Part shown: positions 35,320 through 43,352 of the stretch, in pieces
Layout of the letters: each line of letters opens with the position of its first letter
How positions within the stretch are numbered: position 1 is the stretch's first letter
Assembly (NCBI GenBank): GCA_947496705.1
Contig: CANMDW010000012.1
Span: 62,001 to 126,000 of the forward strand
DNA: 64,000 nucleotides
Direction of reading: 5' to 3'
From: an uncultured Aquimarina sp.
Lineage (GTDB): Bacteria; Bacteroidota; Bacteroidia; Flavobacteriales; Flavobacteriaceae
The notes under the pieces: model-generated
The model's input: only the letters and a program-made list of their open reading frames with translations
Databases searched by the model: none
What the model was told of the DNA's origin: nothing
Position numbers and translations under genes: made by a program

Positions 35320-36321
35320 CTATCTCATTGCACTTAGTTCTTGTACTTTTTTCAGTGCTACTAATCCTTTTCCTGAGAGTAAAGACTCTTTTGCTTTTTC
35401 AAACCCCTCTTTAGGTTGTAGTCTTTCTACTGTGGCAATTGCCATTCCTGCATTTGCACAAACTACATTGTTTTGGGCTTCGGTTCCTTTTCCGCTGAGG
35501 ATATTCATAAAAATACCGGCAGATGCTGAAATAGAGTCACCTCCTGCAATTTCTTCCTGTTTTAATGCTGAAACACCAAAATCTTGTGGGGTTAACATTC
35601 CTTCGGTAGTATTTGAAATGGTTTTTGTGCTTCCGGTTAATGAAATTTCATCATATCCATCCAAAGCATGGATAATGGTGAAATTTTTATCTGTGTTTTG
35701 ATACAGGTAGCCATACATTCTTGCCAGTTCGAGGTTAAAAACACCTACAATCTGATTTTTTGGAAAAGCAGGATTTACCATGGGGCCCAGCATATTGAAA
35801 AAGGTTTTCACACCCAATTCTCTACGAATCGGGGCTACGTTTTTCATGGCTGGATGAAATAGGGGAGCGTGTAATACACAAATACCCGCTTCATCCATAC
35901 TGCGTTTCAGGAAATCTTTATCATTACTGAATTTGATACCCAGATGTTCCATCACATTAGAGCTTCCACATTTTGAAGAAACTCCATAGTTACCATGTTT
36001 GGTAACTTTGATTCCGGCACCGGCAGATACGAAGGATGAAAGTGTCGAGATATTGAAAGTATCTTTGCCATCGCCTCCTGTACCACAAAGATCTATAGGA
36101 TTGTATTCGCCAAGATCCACAGCTAAGCATAGTTCTAATAGTGCATCTCTAAAGCCTTCCAGCTCTTCTACGGTAATGCTACGCATCATATATACAGTAA
36201 GAAATGAGGCAATCTGACTATGATTATATGCTCCTTTGGAAATATTGACCAAAACACCTTTGGCTTCTTCTTTGGAGATGGTTTCGTGATTGATTAATCG
36301 GTTTAATATATTTTTCATCAA
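35320..36321 (-). CDS. trpD: anthranilate phosphoribosyltransferase
   Basis: Transfers phosphoribose from PRPP to anthranilate. The PRPP loop CGTGGDGKDTFNISTLSSF, KHGNYGVSSKCGSSNVMEHLG and the MLGPMVNP block are intact. 333 residues, a stand-alone form separate from TrpG. Preceded by a 33-bp palindrome in the gap to trpG. Confidence 0.98.
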   Translation of the reverse strand: MMKNILNRLINHETISKEEAKGVLVNISKGAYNHSQIASFLTVYMMRSITVEELEGFRDALLELCLAVDLGEYNPIDLCGTGGDGKDTFNISTLSSFVSAGAGIKVTKHGNYGVSSKCGSSNVMEHLGIKFSNDKDFLKRSMDEAGICVLHAPLFHPAMKNVAPIRRELGVKTFFNMLGPMVNPAFPKNQIVGVFNLELARMYGYLYQNTDKNFTIIHALDGYDEISLTGSTKTISNTTEGMLTPQDFGVSALKQEEIAGGDSISASAGIFMNILSGKGTEAQNNVVCANAGMAIATVERLQPKEGFEKAKESLLSGKGLVALKKVQELSAMR

Positions 36322-36333
36322 CTTTTTTTTCGA

Positions 36334-36366
36334 AGACTTTCAAGGTTTTTAAAATCTTGAAGGTCT
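36334..36366. repeat. 33-bp palindrome, copy 3 (between trpG and trpD)
   Basis: AGACTTTCAAGGTTTT-T-AAAATCTTGAAGGTCT. Same length and centre as copy 2, with two arm mismatches. Confidence 0.85.
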
Positions 36367-36369
36367 ATG

Positions 36370-36942
36370 TTAATTATTGATCCAGTTTTCTAACATTTTC
36401 TTTCCATTTGGGGTTAATACAGATTCCGGGTGAAATTGTACTCCGCGCACATCCAATTCTTTATGTCGTAAGGACATAATTTGTCCGTTTTCGTCATAAG
36501 ATGTTGCTTCCAGGCAACCCGGAAGATCTTTACCTGCCACTACCCAGGAATGATATCTTCCCACATCAAAGGTTTTGTCGAGACCTTCAAAGAGAATCTC
36601 ATCAGTAACAGATAGTGTTACATGCGTAGCAACACCGTGATATACTTCATCCAGGTTGATCAAACTACCACCAAAAACCTCACCTATGGCTTGCTGCCCC
36701 AGGCAAACACCAAAAATACTTTTGGTATCGGCATATTTCTGAATAATATCTTTTAATAATCCTGCTTCATCGGGAATTCCTGGTCCCGGAGAAAGCAATA
36801 TTTTGTTAAATGACGCTACATCTTCCAGCTGCAATTGATCATTGCGCTTTACAATAACCTCACAACTTAAATCCTCCAGATAATGAACCAGGTTATATAC
36901 GAATGAATCGTAGTTATCTATTACTAATATTTTTTTACTCAT
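36370..36942 (-). CDS. trpG: anthranilate synthase glutamine amidotransferase subunit
   Basis: Supplies ammonia from glutamine to TrpE. Class-I amidotransferase triad: Cys in FGVCLGQQAIGE, His/Glu in VQFHPESVLTPNG; SPGPGIPDEAG is the oxyanion strand block. 190 residues, not fused to TrpD. It could also serve PabB, as in some bacteria, but no pab gene is nearby. Confidence 0.97.
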   Translation of the reverse strand: MSKKILVIDNYDSFVYNLVHYLEDLSCEVIVKRNDQLQLEDVASFNKILLSPGPGIPDEAGLLKDIIQKYADTKSIFGVCLGQQAIGEVFGGSLINLDEVYHGVATHVTLSVTDEILFEGLDKTFDVGRYHSWVVAGKDLPGCLEATSYDENGQIMSLRHKELDVRGVQFHPESVLTPNGKKMLENWINN

Positions 36943-37019
36943 TGTTCTTTTATAGTTTCAAAGTCTCAGAGTTCTAAAGTTTCTGAGTATTCTTTTGTTT
37001 GACTTTGTTACTTGTGTTA

Positions 37020-37135
37020 GGGGTGAGCAAGCTACCCTAGCCGACAGGCAGGCATGTAGCGCGGATAGCCTGCCTGTTTACCTACGCTAGATAAATTGGC
37101 AGACAGGCCCGACCCCGAGTATTCGGGGAAACACC
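37020..37135. repeat. cluster of GC-rich palindromes between trpE and trpG
   Basis: Contains CCGACAGGCAGGC/GCCTGCCTGT pairs and a CCCCGA-GTAT-TCGGGG hairpin (37113-37128). It fills most of the 194-bp gap and may act as an intra-operon transcription or mRNA-stability signal. Confidence 0.55.
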
Positions 37136-37136
37136 C

Positions 37137-38534
37137 TTATATTTCTTCAGCCAATTTCAATGCCTTTGTTAATGCTCCTAGTTTATTATATACTTCCTGT
37201 AATTCATTTTCTTCATTGGATTCATTTACCAATCCAGCTCCGGCCTGCCAATGCAATTGATGGTTTTTGCTTAAAAACGTACGAATCATAATAGCGTGGT
37301 TAAAGTTTCCTGAGAAATTCATAAAACCAATCGCACCTCCGTAGAAATCACGGTTTACGGTTTCGTATTTTTCGATAAGTTGCATGGCCATATGTTTTGG
37401 GGCACCACTCAATGTGCCTGCCGGGAAGGTGTCTGCTACTACTTGCATTGTGGTTGTATCGGTATGTTTTTTACCGGTTACTTTGCTTACCAGATGGATC
37501 ACATGAGAGTAAAACTGAACTTCTCTATAGTTTTCTACAGTGACATTACTGCCATTGCGGCTCAGGTCGTTTCTAGCCAGATCTACCAGCATTACATGTT
37601 CTGCATTTTCCTTTTCGTCAACAGATAACTTTTTTGCCAATTCTGCATCTTGCTCATCATTTCCGGTACGTTTAAAGGTCCCTGCAATAGGATGAATCTC
37701 GGCGATACCGTCTTTAACGACTAATTGAGCTTCTGGAGAACTACCAAATATTTTGAAATCACCATAATCAAAATAAAACAGGTAAGGGGAGGGGTTAATA
37801 CTTCGTAAAGCACGATACACATTAAATTCGTCTCCTTTAAATTGTTGTGAGAAACGTTTGGATAATACCAGTTGAAAAACATCTCCTCGCCGACAATGCT
37901 TTTTGGCTAAGGTAACATGCTCTTTGTATTGCTCATCATTAAGATTGGATTGAGTATCTCCTACAGAAGTGAAGCTATATGAAGCAAAGTTTTTGACCTT
38001 AAGCAAAGACTCTATTTCGGCAATATTGCTTTCAGATTCATAACAATGGGCAAAAATGTAAGCTTCATTATTAAAATGGTTGATTGCAATGATGTTTTGA
38101 TATACGTTGTAGTGTATGTCGGGAATATCTAATCCTCCTTCCTTTTTAGCGATAGAAATATCCTCAAAATAGCGAACAGCGTCGTAGGATATATACCCAA
38201 AAAGACCATTGTTGATAAATTTGAAATCACTTTTTGAAGTTTCAAATTGTTGTGCGAATTGCTCAATAATTTCGGGGATATTGGTACTCCTGGTAATTGC
38301 TGTTTCTGTAGTGTATTTATCAGGAAACGATTGATAGATAGTTTCGCTTTCGATCTTGATATTGGCAATAGGGTTGCAGCAGATATAAGAGAAACTATTT
38401 TCATTCCCCCTATAGTCACTACTCTCTAATAAAAGGCTATTAGGAAAACGATCCCGGATTTTTAAATACACGCTTACCGGGGTAATGGTATCTGCCAGTA
38501 TTTGTTTGTAATGTGTGGTTAGCTTATAACTCAT
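37137..38534 (-). CDS. trpE: anthranilate synthase component I
   Basis: Makes anthranilate from chorismate with ammonia from TrpG. The N-terminal LLLESSDYRG block corresponds to the tryptophan feedback site (LLES), and the chorismate-binding core contains FQLVLSKRFSQ, PSPYLFYFDYGDFKIFGSSPEA, HPIAGTFKRTG, VDLARNDLSRNG and GTLSGAPKHMAM. 465 residues. First structural gene, about 140 bases downstream of the attenuator hairpin. Confidence 0.97.
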   Translation of the reverse strand: MSYKLTTHYKQILADTITPVSVYLKIRDRFPNSLLLESSDYRGNENSFSYICCNPIANIKIESETIYQSFPDKYTTETAITRSTNIPEIIEQFAQQFETSKSDFKFINNGLFGYISYDAVRYFEDISIAKKEGGLDIPDIHYNVYQNIIAINHFNNEAYIFAHCYESESNIAEIESLLKVKNFASYSFTSVGDTQSNLNDEQYKEHVTLAKKHCRRGDVFQLVLSKRFSQQFKGDEFNVYRALRSINPSPYLFYFDYGDFKIFGSSPEAQLVVKDGIAEIHPIAGTFKRTGNDEQDAELAKKLSVDEKENAEHVMLVDLARNDLSRNGSNVTVENYREVQFYSHVIHLVSKVTGKKHTDTTTMQVVADTFPAGTLSGAPKHMAMQLIEKYETVNRDFYGGAIGFMNFSGNFNHAIMIRTFLSKNHQLHWQAGAGLVNESNEENELQEVYNKLGALTKALKLAEEI

Positions 38535-38567
38535 GTTATATTTTGATGTTTTTAATTTATATCTGAG

Positions 38568-38660
38568 GAGTATGTTTAAAAAGGCTAAATGAGTTCAAAC
38601 TCTACTTCATCAAAACCTCAAACTATTCATTTTCAGTTCATATTCTTTTTAAACATGCTC
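38568..38660. repeat. long inverted repeat in the trpE leader
   Basis: GAGTATGTTTAAAAAG (38568-38583) and CTTTTTAAACATGCTC (38645-38660) form 16-bp arms with one G-T pair. The same motif recurs as a short hairpin at 51611-51637 and as a single arm near 56455-56470. Confidence 0.65.
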
Positions 38661-38675
38661 TAATCATTGAGCAAC

Positions 38676-38707
38676 AAAAAAAGGCTTGTCGTGATTTGAC
38701 AAGCCTT
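38676..38707 (-). terminator. trp attenuator terminator
   Basis: Read on the minus strand: AAGGCTTGTC, loop AAATCAC, GACAAGCCTT, then a run of T. Perfect 10-bp stem 31 bases after the leader-peptide stop and well before trpE. The TCACGAC made of loop and 3' arm (38688-38694) is complementary to GTCGTGA inside the leader peptide (38743-38749), a candidate antiterminator. A further small hairpin TATGTTAA-C-TTAACATA lies at 38711-38727. Confidence 0.9.
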
Positions 38708-38737
38708 TTGTATGTTAACTTAACATAATAACAGGAG

Positions 38738-38800
38738 CTATCTCACGACGTTTTCGTTTTGAGAAGACCACCACCAATTATTTGTTAAGATTATATTCAT
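38738..38800 (-). CDS. trpL: trp operon leader peptide (20 aa, three Trp in a row)
   Basis: Starts with ATG at 38800 and ends with TAG at 38738. Codons 9-11 are TGG TGG TGG, against an expected tryptophan frequency near 1%. It lies directly upstream of the terminator hairpin and the trp genes. Ribosome stalling at these codons under tryptophan shortage would leave GTCGTGA (codons 18-19 and into 20) free to pair with the terminator loop and block termination. A competing stem (TCTC...GAGA with ACGA/TCGT) just after the Trp codons would form the protector structure. Confidence 0.9.
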   Translation of the reverse strand: MNIILTNNWWWSSQNENVVR

Positions 38801-38817
38801 TTTTTTATTTGTTGAGT

Positions 38818-38849
38818 CAAATATATAAATTAATTATAATTCCGGACAA
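38818..38849 (-). promoter_or_regulatory. trp operon promoter
   Basis: On the minus strand, TTG (38849-38847), 21 bases, then a perfect TATATTTG (38825-38818). Transcription would start about 10 bases before the leader-peptide ATG. Confidence 0.75.
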
Positions 38850-38856
38850 TAAAAAA

Positions 38857-39420
38857 TTACATTTTTAAGTTGACAGCCAGTTCAAACTCATCGCTGATCG
38901 TTTTATCGCCCAGGTTTTCAAAGAAACTACCAGATCCATATTTGATATCATACTTGGTTCTGTCAATCTTCAATGTAGTCGAAGCGGCATCACCATTCAC
39001 TGCTAAATTAAATGCAATAGGATTTGTTTTTCCTTTAATGGTAAGGTCACCGGCAATTTTGTAGCCTTTATCAGTTTTTTTGGCCTTTGTAACTACTAAT
39101 TTTGCTGTTTTGTGATTAGAGGTGCCAAAAAAATCATCAGAGCTAAGATGTCCTTCAAGTTTAGTTTTGTACTCTCCTTCGAGGTCTGTAACCTTAAGTG
39201 TGGTCATATCTACAGTAAATTCTCCTCCGGTGATGTTTTCGCCATCAAAAACAAGGAAACCTTCAGATAGGTTAAGTGTTCCGGTGTGCTGTCCGGTAAC
39301 TTTTTTACCAGTCCAGTTGACGGTGCTCTCTGAGGCTTTAATTTCTTTTTTTTGAGCAAAAGTAGCTGTAGCTGTGATAATAGCAAGAGCTACGGTAAAT
39401 GATTTAAGTCTAGTTTTCAT
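38857..39420 (-). CDS. YceI-family periplasmic lipid-binding protein
   Basis: A 187-residue secreted protein with signal peptide (about 1-22, ending ATFAQ). The lipocalin-like YceI fold is shown by STVNWTGKKVTGQHTGTLNLSEGFLVFDGENITGGEFTVDMTTLKVTD, GDLTIKGKTNPIAFNL and the C-terminal ISDEFELAVNLKM. Such proteins bind isoprenoid or other lipids. It follows a marR-type gene closely and is probably under its control. Confidence 0.93.
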   Translation of the reverse strand: MKTRLKSFTVALAIITATATFAQKKEIKASESTVNWTGKKVTGQHTGTLNLSEGFLVFDGENITGGEFTVDMTTLKVTDLEGEYKTKLEGHLSSDDFFGTSNHKTAKLVVTKAKKTDKGYKIAGDLTIKGKTNPIAFNLAVNGDAASTTLKIDRTKYDIKYGSGSFFENLGDKTISDEFELAVNLKM

Positions 39421-39438
39421 GATTTTAAAATTAAATAT

Positions 39439-39909
39439 TTAAGTTAATGATTCTTTCGGATTCCTGAGTTTAGTAAGTAATTCATTCAGATGTATGAGAT
39501 CTTCTTCAGAAAGGTTTGAAGTGATTCTGTTTTCGAATGCTGTCATTACAGGGCTTACTTTGTCGAGGAAAGCTTTTCCTTCCTCAGTGATGGTAATTTC
39601 AACCTTTCTTCGATTGGCTGCACAAGTAATTCGTTTTACATATCCTTTATTGATGAGCTTATCTACCAGCCGGGTAGTGTTGCTCATTTTACTTACCATT
39701 CTTTCCTGTATCGTACAAAGATTGGCTGGTTTTTCTTTTTGCCCTTTTAATATTCTTAAGACATTAAATTGTTGTAGGGAAATATCATGGGTTTTTAGTT
39801 CAAAGTTAATCTTGTCCATTATCCAGTTCTCGGTATACAATAGGTTAACTATCGCTTTTTTTGGAAGAGGGAGTTCGACTTCAGTTTTTATGATTTTTTC
39901 AATATTCAA
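39439..39909 (-). CDS. MarR-family transcriptional regulator
   Basis: A winged-helix repressor, about 156 residues from the TTG at 39909. An upstream TTG at 39936 is rejected because it lies inside the probable operator and promoter. The core is DISLQQFNVLRILKGQKEKPANLCTIQERMVSKMSNTTRLVDKLINKGYVKRITCAANRRKVEITITEEG. It is 18 bases upstream of the YceI gene, a pairing often seen in flavobacteria. Effector unknown. Confidence 0.9.
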   Translation of the reverse strand: MNIEKIIKTEVELPLPKKAIVNLLYTENWIMDKINFELKTHDISLQQFNVLRILKGQKEKPANLCTIQERMVSKMSNTTRLVDKLINKGYVKRITCAANRRKVEITITEEGKAFLDKVSPVMTAFENRITSNLSEEDLIHLNELLTKLRNPKESLT

Positions 39910-39922
39910 TTGTTTGTACAAT

Positions 39923-39938
39923 ATTTGTATATACAAAT
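39923..39938. promoter_or_regulatory. probable MarR operator
   Basis: A perfect 16-bp palindrome ATTTGTATATACAAAT 14 bases before the preferred marR-type start; autoregulation is inferred. Confidence 0.6.
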
Positions 39939-40148
39939 GTATATTGATTTATGTTTTAGAAACTATAAAATGATATTAATTCTTTGTTAAAGTTGAATTT
40001 GTAGTATGGTTAAATAGTATTATTGTCACGTAAAACAGGAATACTATTAAGCTAAACATTTGTAAAAAAATCTAAAATTCTTTAAATAAAATTGAGAAAC
40101 CTTGTTAATTTTCTTTTAGTTAATCAATGGTTTTGATAAATTAGTGTT

Positions 40149-40670
40149 ATGTCAAAATTGATATTGTACATTGGATTCATTACATTACTTATTAATTGTA
40201 AAGGAGAGCAAACTATGGCACTAGATGCCACCGAAGTTTTCAAAAGCAAAGGTGTCGAGATACCTATATATGATTTTGAAAGCTTTAAACCAATGCTTAC
40301 AATTAATGATGGAAAGACCCGGGTGATTAATTTTTGGGCAACATGGTGTAAACCTTGTGTTGCAGAATTACCATATTTTGAGTTGATCAACAGCAGATAT
40401 CCAGATGATGAAGTAGAAGTGATATTGGTAAGTTTGGATTTACCGAGACAGGTAGAATCCAAATTAATTCCATTTATTAAAAAACAAAAGATCGAAAGTA
40501 AGATTGTTTTATTAGACGATCCCGATGCTAATACCTGGATACCAAAGGTAGATAAAAACTGGTCTGGTTCTATACCTGCTACCATAATATATAAAGGCAA
40601 TACCAGTAATTTTTATGAAAGATCTTTTACGTATAACGATTTAGAAAAAGAGCTAAAAAAAGTGTTATAA
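40149..40670 (+). CDS. TlpA-like thioredoxin-fold lipoprotein
   Basis: 173 residues with lipobox LLINC (Cys17) and a thioredoxin domain with active site WATWCKPCVAELPYF and a cis-Pro in GSIPATIIY. Probably a periplasmic disulfide reductase. Followed 22 bases later by a second thioredoxin-fold gene. Confidence 0.9.
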   Translation: MSKLILYIGFITLLINCKGEQTMALDATEVFKSKGVEIPIYDFESFKPMLTINDGKTRVINFWATWCKPCVAELPYFELINSRYPDDEVEVILVSLDLPRQVESKLIPFIKKQKIESKIVLLDDPDANTWIPKVDKNWSGSIPATIIYKGNTSNFYERSFTYNDLEKELKKVL

Positions 40671-40692
40671 ATACCTTTAAATTTAAATATAC

Positions 40693-41319
40693 ATGAAAAC
40701 TTTAAAAATTTTAGTTGGAGTAGCTTTTGTAATTGCCATAAGTGCTTTTGCATTTGATAAAGTTTCTGGTTCTGAAACTGAAGGCGGATATTCAATTGGG
40801 GATTCGGCCACAGATTTTAAACTAAAAAACGTTGATGACTCAATGGTTTCCCTTTCCGATTATAAAGATGCCAAAGGTTTTATCATAATTTTCACCTGTA
40901 ATCATTGCCCGTATTCGGTTGCTTATGAAGATAGGATCATTGAATTGGATAAAATGTATAAATCAAAAGGATATCCCGTTATTGCAATAAACCCAAATAA
41001 CCCTAAGGCATATCCTGATGATAGTTTCGACCACATGAAAGTTAGAGCAAAGGATAAAGGATTTACGTTTCCTTATTTATATGATGACGGACAAAAAATA
41101 TATCCGCAATACGGAGCCACCAAGACACCACACGTATATGTTTTAGAAAAAACTGCAACTGGCAACGTCGTTAGATATATTGGTGCTATTGATAACAACT
41201 ACAAAGATGCTGCTTCTGCTAAAGAAAAATATGTTGAGGATGCCGTAAATGCCCTGTTAAAAGGAGAAAAAGTACCTGTCGAAGTCACCAAGGCTATAGG
41301 CTGCAGTATCAAAGCCTGA
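40693..41319 (+). CDS. AhpC/TSA-type thioredoxin-fold secreted protein
   Basis: 208 residues with a hydrophobic N-terminus (about 5-20) and a peroxiredoxin-like domain (GDSATDFKLKNVDDSMVSLSDYKDAKGFIIIFTCNHCPYSVAYEDR). The redox pair is C-x-x-C in CNHCP. NPNNPKAYPDDSFDHMK and GATKTPHVYVL match the family of thioredoxin-like proteins common in Bacteroidota. In operon with the TlpA-like gene. Confidence 0.88.
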   Translation: MKTLKILVGVAFVIAISAFAFDKVSGSETEGGYSIGDSATDFKLKNVDDSMVSLSDYKDAKGFIIIFTCNHCPYSVAYEDRIIELDKMYKSKGYPVIAINPNNPKAYPDDSFDHMKVRAKDKGFTFPYLYDDGQKIYPQYGATKTPHVYVLEKTATGNVVRYIGAIDNNYKDAASAKEKYVEDAVNALLKGEKVPVEVTKAIGCSIKA

Positions 41320-41439
41320 TTTTTTCTCGGCTTTGTATAATAAAAATGGTTGTATAGCCTTATACAATTCAGTAAGGACCCTTATATTTGTAAAGAATAT
41401 AAATCATAAGAGTCCAATTTTTATATATACTATTTCATA

Positions 41440-41754
41440 ATGGCAGAAGATATCACACAAGAAGAATGGCAGGAATTAATTACTAATGATCATAACGCAG
41501 TTATTTTGGATGTTAGAACCGAGGAAGAAGTAGAAGACGGTTTTATTCCCAATATGCTTAACATCGATATTCGTATGGGACAGGGTTTTCTTGATGAAGT
41601 AGAGAAATTGGATAAATCCAAAAATTATTATGTGTATTGTCGTTCTGGTGCCCGTAGTGCTCAGGCATGTACATTAATGGCCCAAATGGGGTTTGAAACC
41701 ACCTATAATTTAGTAGGCGGTTTTATGAATTGGGACGGCGAAATTGAAGAATAA
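41440..41754 (+). CDS. rhodanese-like protein (cytoplasmic)
   Basis: A 104-residue single rhodanese domain: AVILDVRTEEEVEDGFIPN and the catalytic loop YVYCRSGARSAQA with its Cys. It transfers sulfane sulfur; the acceptor is unknown. No signal peptide. The next gene, also rhodanese-like, starts 2 bases after its stop. Confidence 0.93.
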   Translation: MAEDITQEEWQELITNDHNAVILDVRTEEEVEDGFIPNMLNIDIRMGQGFLDEVEKLDKSKNYYVYCRSGARSAQACTLMAQMGFETTYNLVGGFMNWDGEIEE

Positions 41755-41756
41755 TT

Positions 41757-42161
41757 ATGATGATAAAGATGAAGTTTCTTTTATATGCCGCTCTTTTTTC
41801 TTTTACTTTTTTAGGTTGTAAACAACAAACAGAAGGAGATTCAGTAGTAGAATTGATTACTGTAGAAGAAATGGATTCACTGTTGGATATGGGAAAGGTA
41901 AAATTGATCGATGTAAGAACGCCGGCAGAATATTCTGAAGGATATATTGAAGGAGCCATCAATATCGATTTTCGGAATGAAAACTTCGAAGAACTCATTA
42001 ATAAAGTAGATAAGTCTAAACCTGTTGCGGTATATTGTGGTCGCGGTGGAAGAAGCGGGAAATGCTCGGCGTATATGAAAAAAGCAGGATTTACCAAAAT
42101 CTACGATCTGGATGGGGGTATTACCGAATGGAAATTTAAAGGAAAGAAGGTGGTGAAATAG
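41757..42161 (+). CDS. rhodanese-like lipoprotein
   Basis: 134 residues with a lipobox (FTFLGC) and one rhodanese domain: KLIDVRTPAEYSEGYIEGAINID and the active loop VYCGRGGRSGKCSAYM. A probable periplasmic sulfurtransferase paired with the cytoplasmic one upstream. The start may be 41757 or the ATG at 41769. Confidence 0.92.
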   Translation: MMIKMKFLLYAALFSFTFLGCKQQTEGDSVVELITVEEMDSLLDMGKVKLIDVRTPAEYSEGYIEGAINIDFRNENFEELINKVDKSKPVAVYCGRGGRSGKCSAYMKKAGFTKIYDLDGGITEWKFKGKKVVK

Positions 42162-42198
42162 TAATTTTCAGAAAAAATACAATTAAAATTATTTTGAT

Positions 42199-42227
42199 AA
42201 GCTATTCTTCATAGAATGGCTTTTTTA
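42199..42227 (+). terminator. terminator after the rhodanese pair
   Basis: AAGCTATTCT-TCAT-AGAATGGCTT with one wobble, followed by TTTTATT. Separates the rhodanese unit from the yeiH unit. Confidence 0.8.
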
Positions 42228-42294
42228 TTCTTCCTGTTTCTGAATAAATGACATATGGCATTCTATAAAAATGAATATCTCCTTTTATTATAAT

Positions 42295-42310
42295 ATGTAA
42301 ACGTTTACAT
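42295..42310. promoter_or_regulatory. LacI-type operator overlapping the yeiH promoter
   Basis: Perfect 16-bp palindrome ATGTAAACGTTTACAT. The overlapping TACATTTG (42306-42313) is a perfect -7 box, so a bound LacI-family protein would block transcription of the YeiH-type gene. Confidence 0.82.
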
Positions 42311-42347
42311 TTGTGGTAATCAGCTTCAATTTTTTGGCTAATTCAAG

Positions 42348-43280
42348 ATGCTTTCAAAAACAACGTCTTACTTTTTTGGTACTATAGTATTGATATGTAT
42401 TATTTTAGGATACATCTCTCCTGCATTAGCATTGATGACAGGAATATGTGTTGGGATAGTAAGAGCTTTTAATAAAGAGTTAGTCAGCCAGAGTGTAAAC
42501 TTTCAAAGATCCCTATTACAAATATCAGTAATTGGTTTAGGTTTTGGAATCCATGTGTCTGATGCTTTTCTGGTGGGGGCGCAGGGATTTTTTATTAGTT
42601 TGATTGCTATCGTCTGTACTTTCATTATCACACTTACTATTAGCAGGCTTGTGGGTTCAGAAAAGAAACTCTCTGTTCTAATTGCATCTGGTACAGCAAT
42701 TTGTGGCGGGAGTGCCATAGCTGCAGTAAGCCCTGGGATACAGGCAAATTCATACCAGACATCGATTGCTTTGGCTATCGTATTTGTTTTAAATGCTATT
42801 GCGTTATTTATTTTTCCACCTATTGGGTATTTTTTTGAATTAAATCAAACGCAATTCGGACTCTGGTGTGCCATCGCAATTCATGATACCAGTTCTGTTG
42901 TGGGGGCGAGTCAGGTTTTTGGGATGGAGTCATTGGCTATTGCTACGACTACCAAATTGGTTAGGGCACTATGGATCATTCCTCTTGTTTTGATTATTAC
43001 ATTGAGTTCAAAATCTTCAGGTAAATTTACTTTTCCATGGTTTATACTCGGGTTTTTACTGGCTATGATAGTAGCTTCCTATATACCCGGGATAGAAACA
43101 ATTAGTAATGCGATCGTATGGCTGGCAAAAAAAACATTAATTCTCACTTTATTTTTAATCGGACTTCAGATCAATATTTCACAATTAAAAATACTTGGTT
43201 TTAAAACTGCGCTTGTGGGTACTTTGACCTGGATAATTTTGGCGGCCTTTTCACTACTATACATTCTTAATTATACTTGA
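42348..43280 (+). CDS. yeiH: YeiH-family putative sulfate/anion exporter (UPF0324)
   Basis: A 310-residue polytopic membrane protein. The family blocks LISIVCTFIITLTISRLVG-like, LIASGTAICGGSAIAAVSPGI, WCAIAIHDTSSVVGASQVFG and ATTTKLVRALWIIPLVLI are clear. Members have been proposed to export sulfate, sulfite or sulfonates; direct evidence is limited. A perfect LacI-type operator covers its promoter, the same as in front of the SsuD-like and FMN-reductase genes 11 kb away, tying it to that regulon. It lies right after the rhodanese pair but behind a terminator. Confidence 0.9.
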   Translation: MLSKTTSYFFGTIVLICIILGYISPALALMTGICVGIVRAFNKELVSQSVNFQRSLLQISVIGLGFGIHVSDAFLVGAQGFFISLIAIVCTFIITLTISRLVGSEKKLSVLIASGTAICGGSAIAAVSPGIQANSYQTSIALAIVFVLNAIALFIFPPIGYFFELNQTQFGLWCAIAIHDTSSVVGASQVFGMESLAIATTTKLVRALWIIPLVLIITLSSKSSGKFTFPWFILGFLLAMIVASYIPGIETISNAIVWLAKKTLILTLFLIGLQINISQLKILGFKTALVGTLTWIILAAFSLLYILNYT

Positions 43281-43310
43281 AATGAGTTCATCTAAAGAAT
43301 TTCTCGAGGC

Positions 43311-43352
43311 CTGCCTCAGGGATACCTGCCTGTATCCGGCAAGGCAGGGTCG
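43311..43352. repeat. GC-rich CCTGCC/GGCAGG palindromes at the end of the CRTAC gene
   Basis: Nested palindromes (GCCTGCCTCAGG..., CCTGCCTGTATCCGGCAAGGCAGG) overlap the last codons of the minus-strand CRTAC gene and encode its final residues. Confidence 0.6.
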
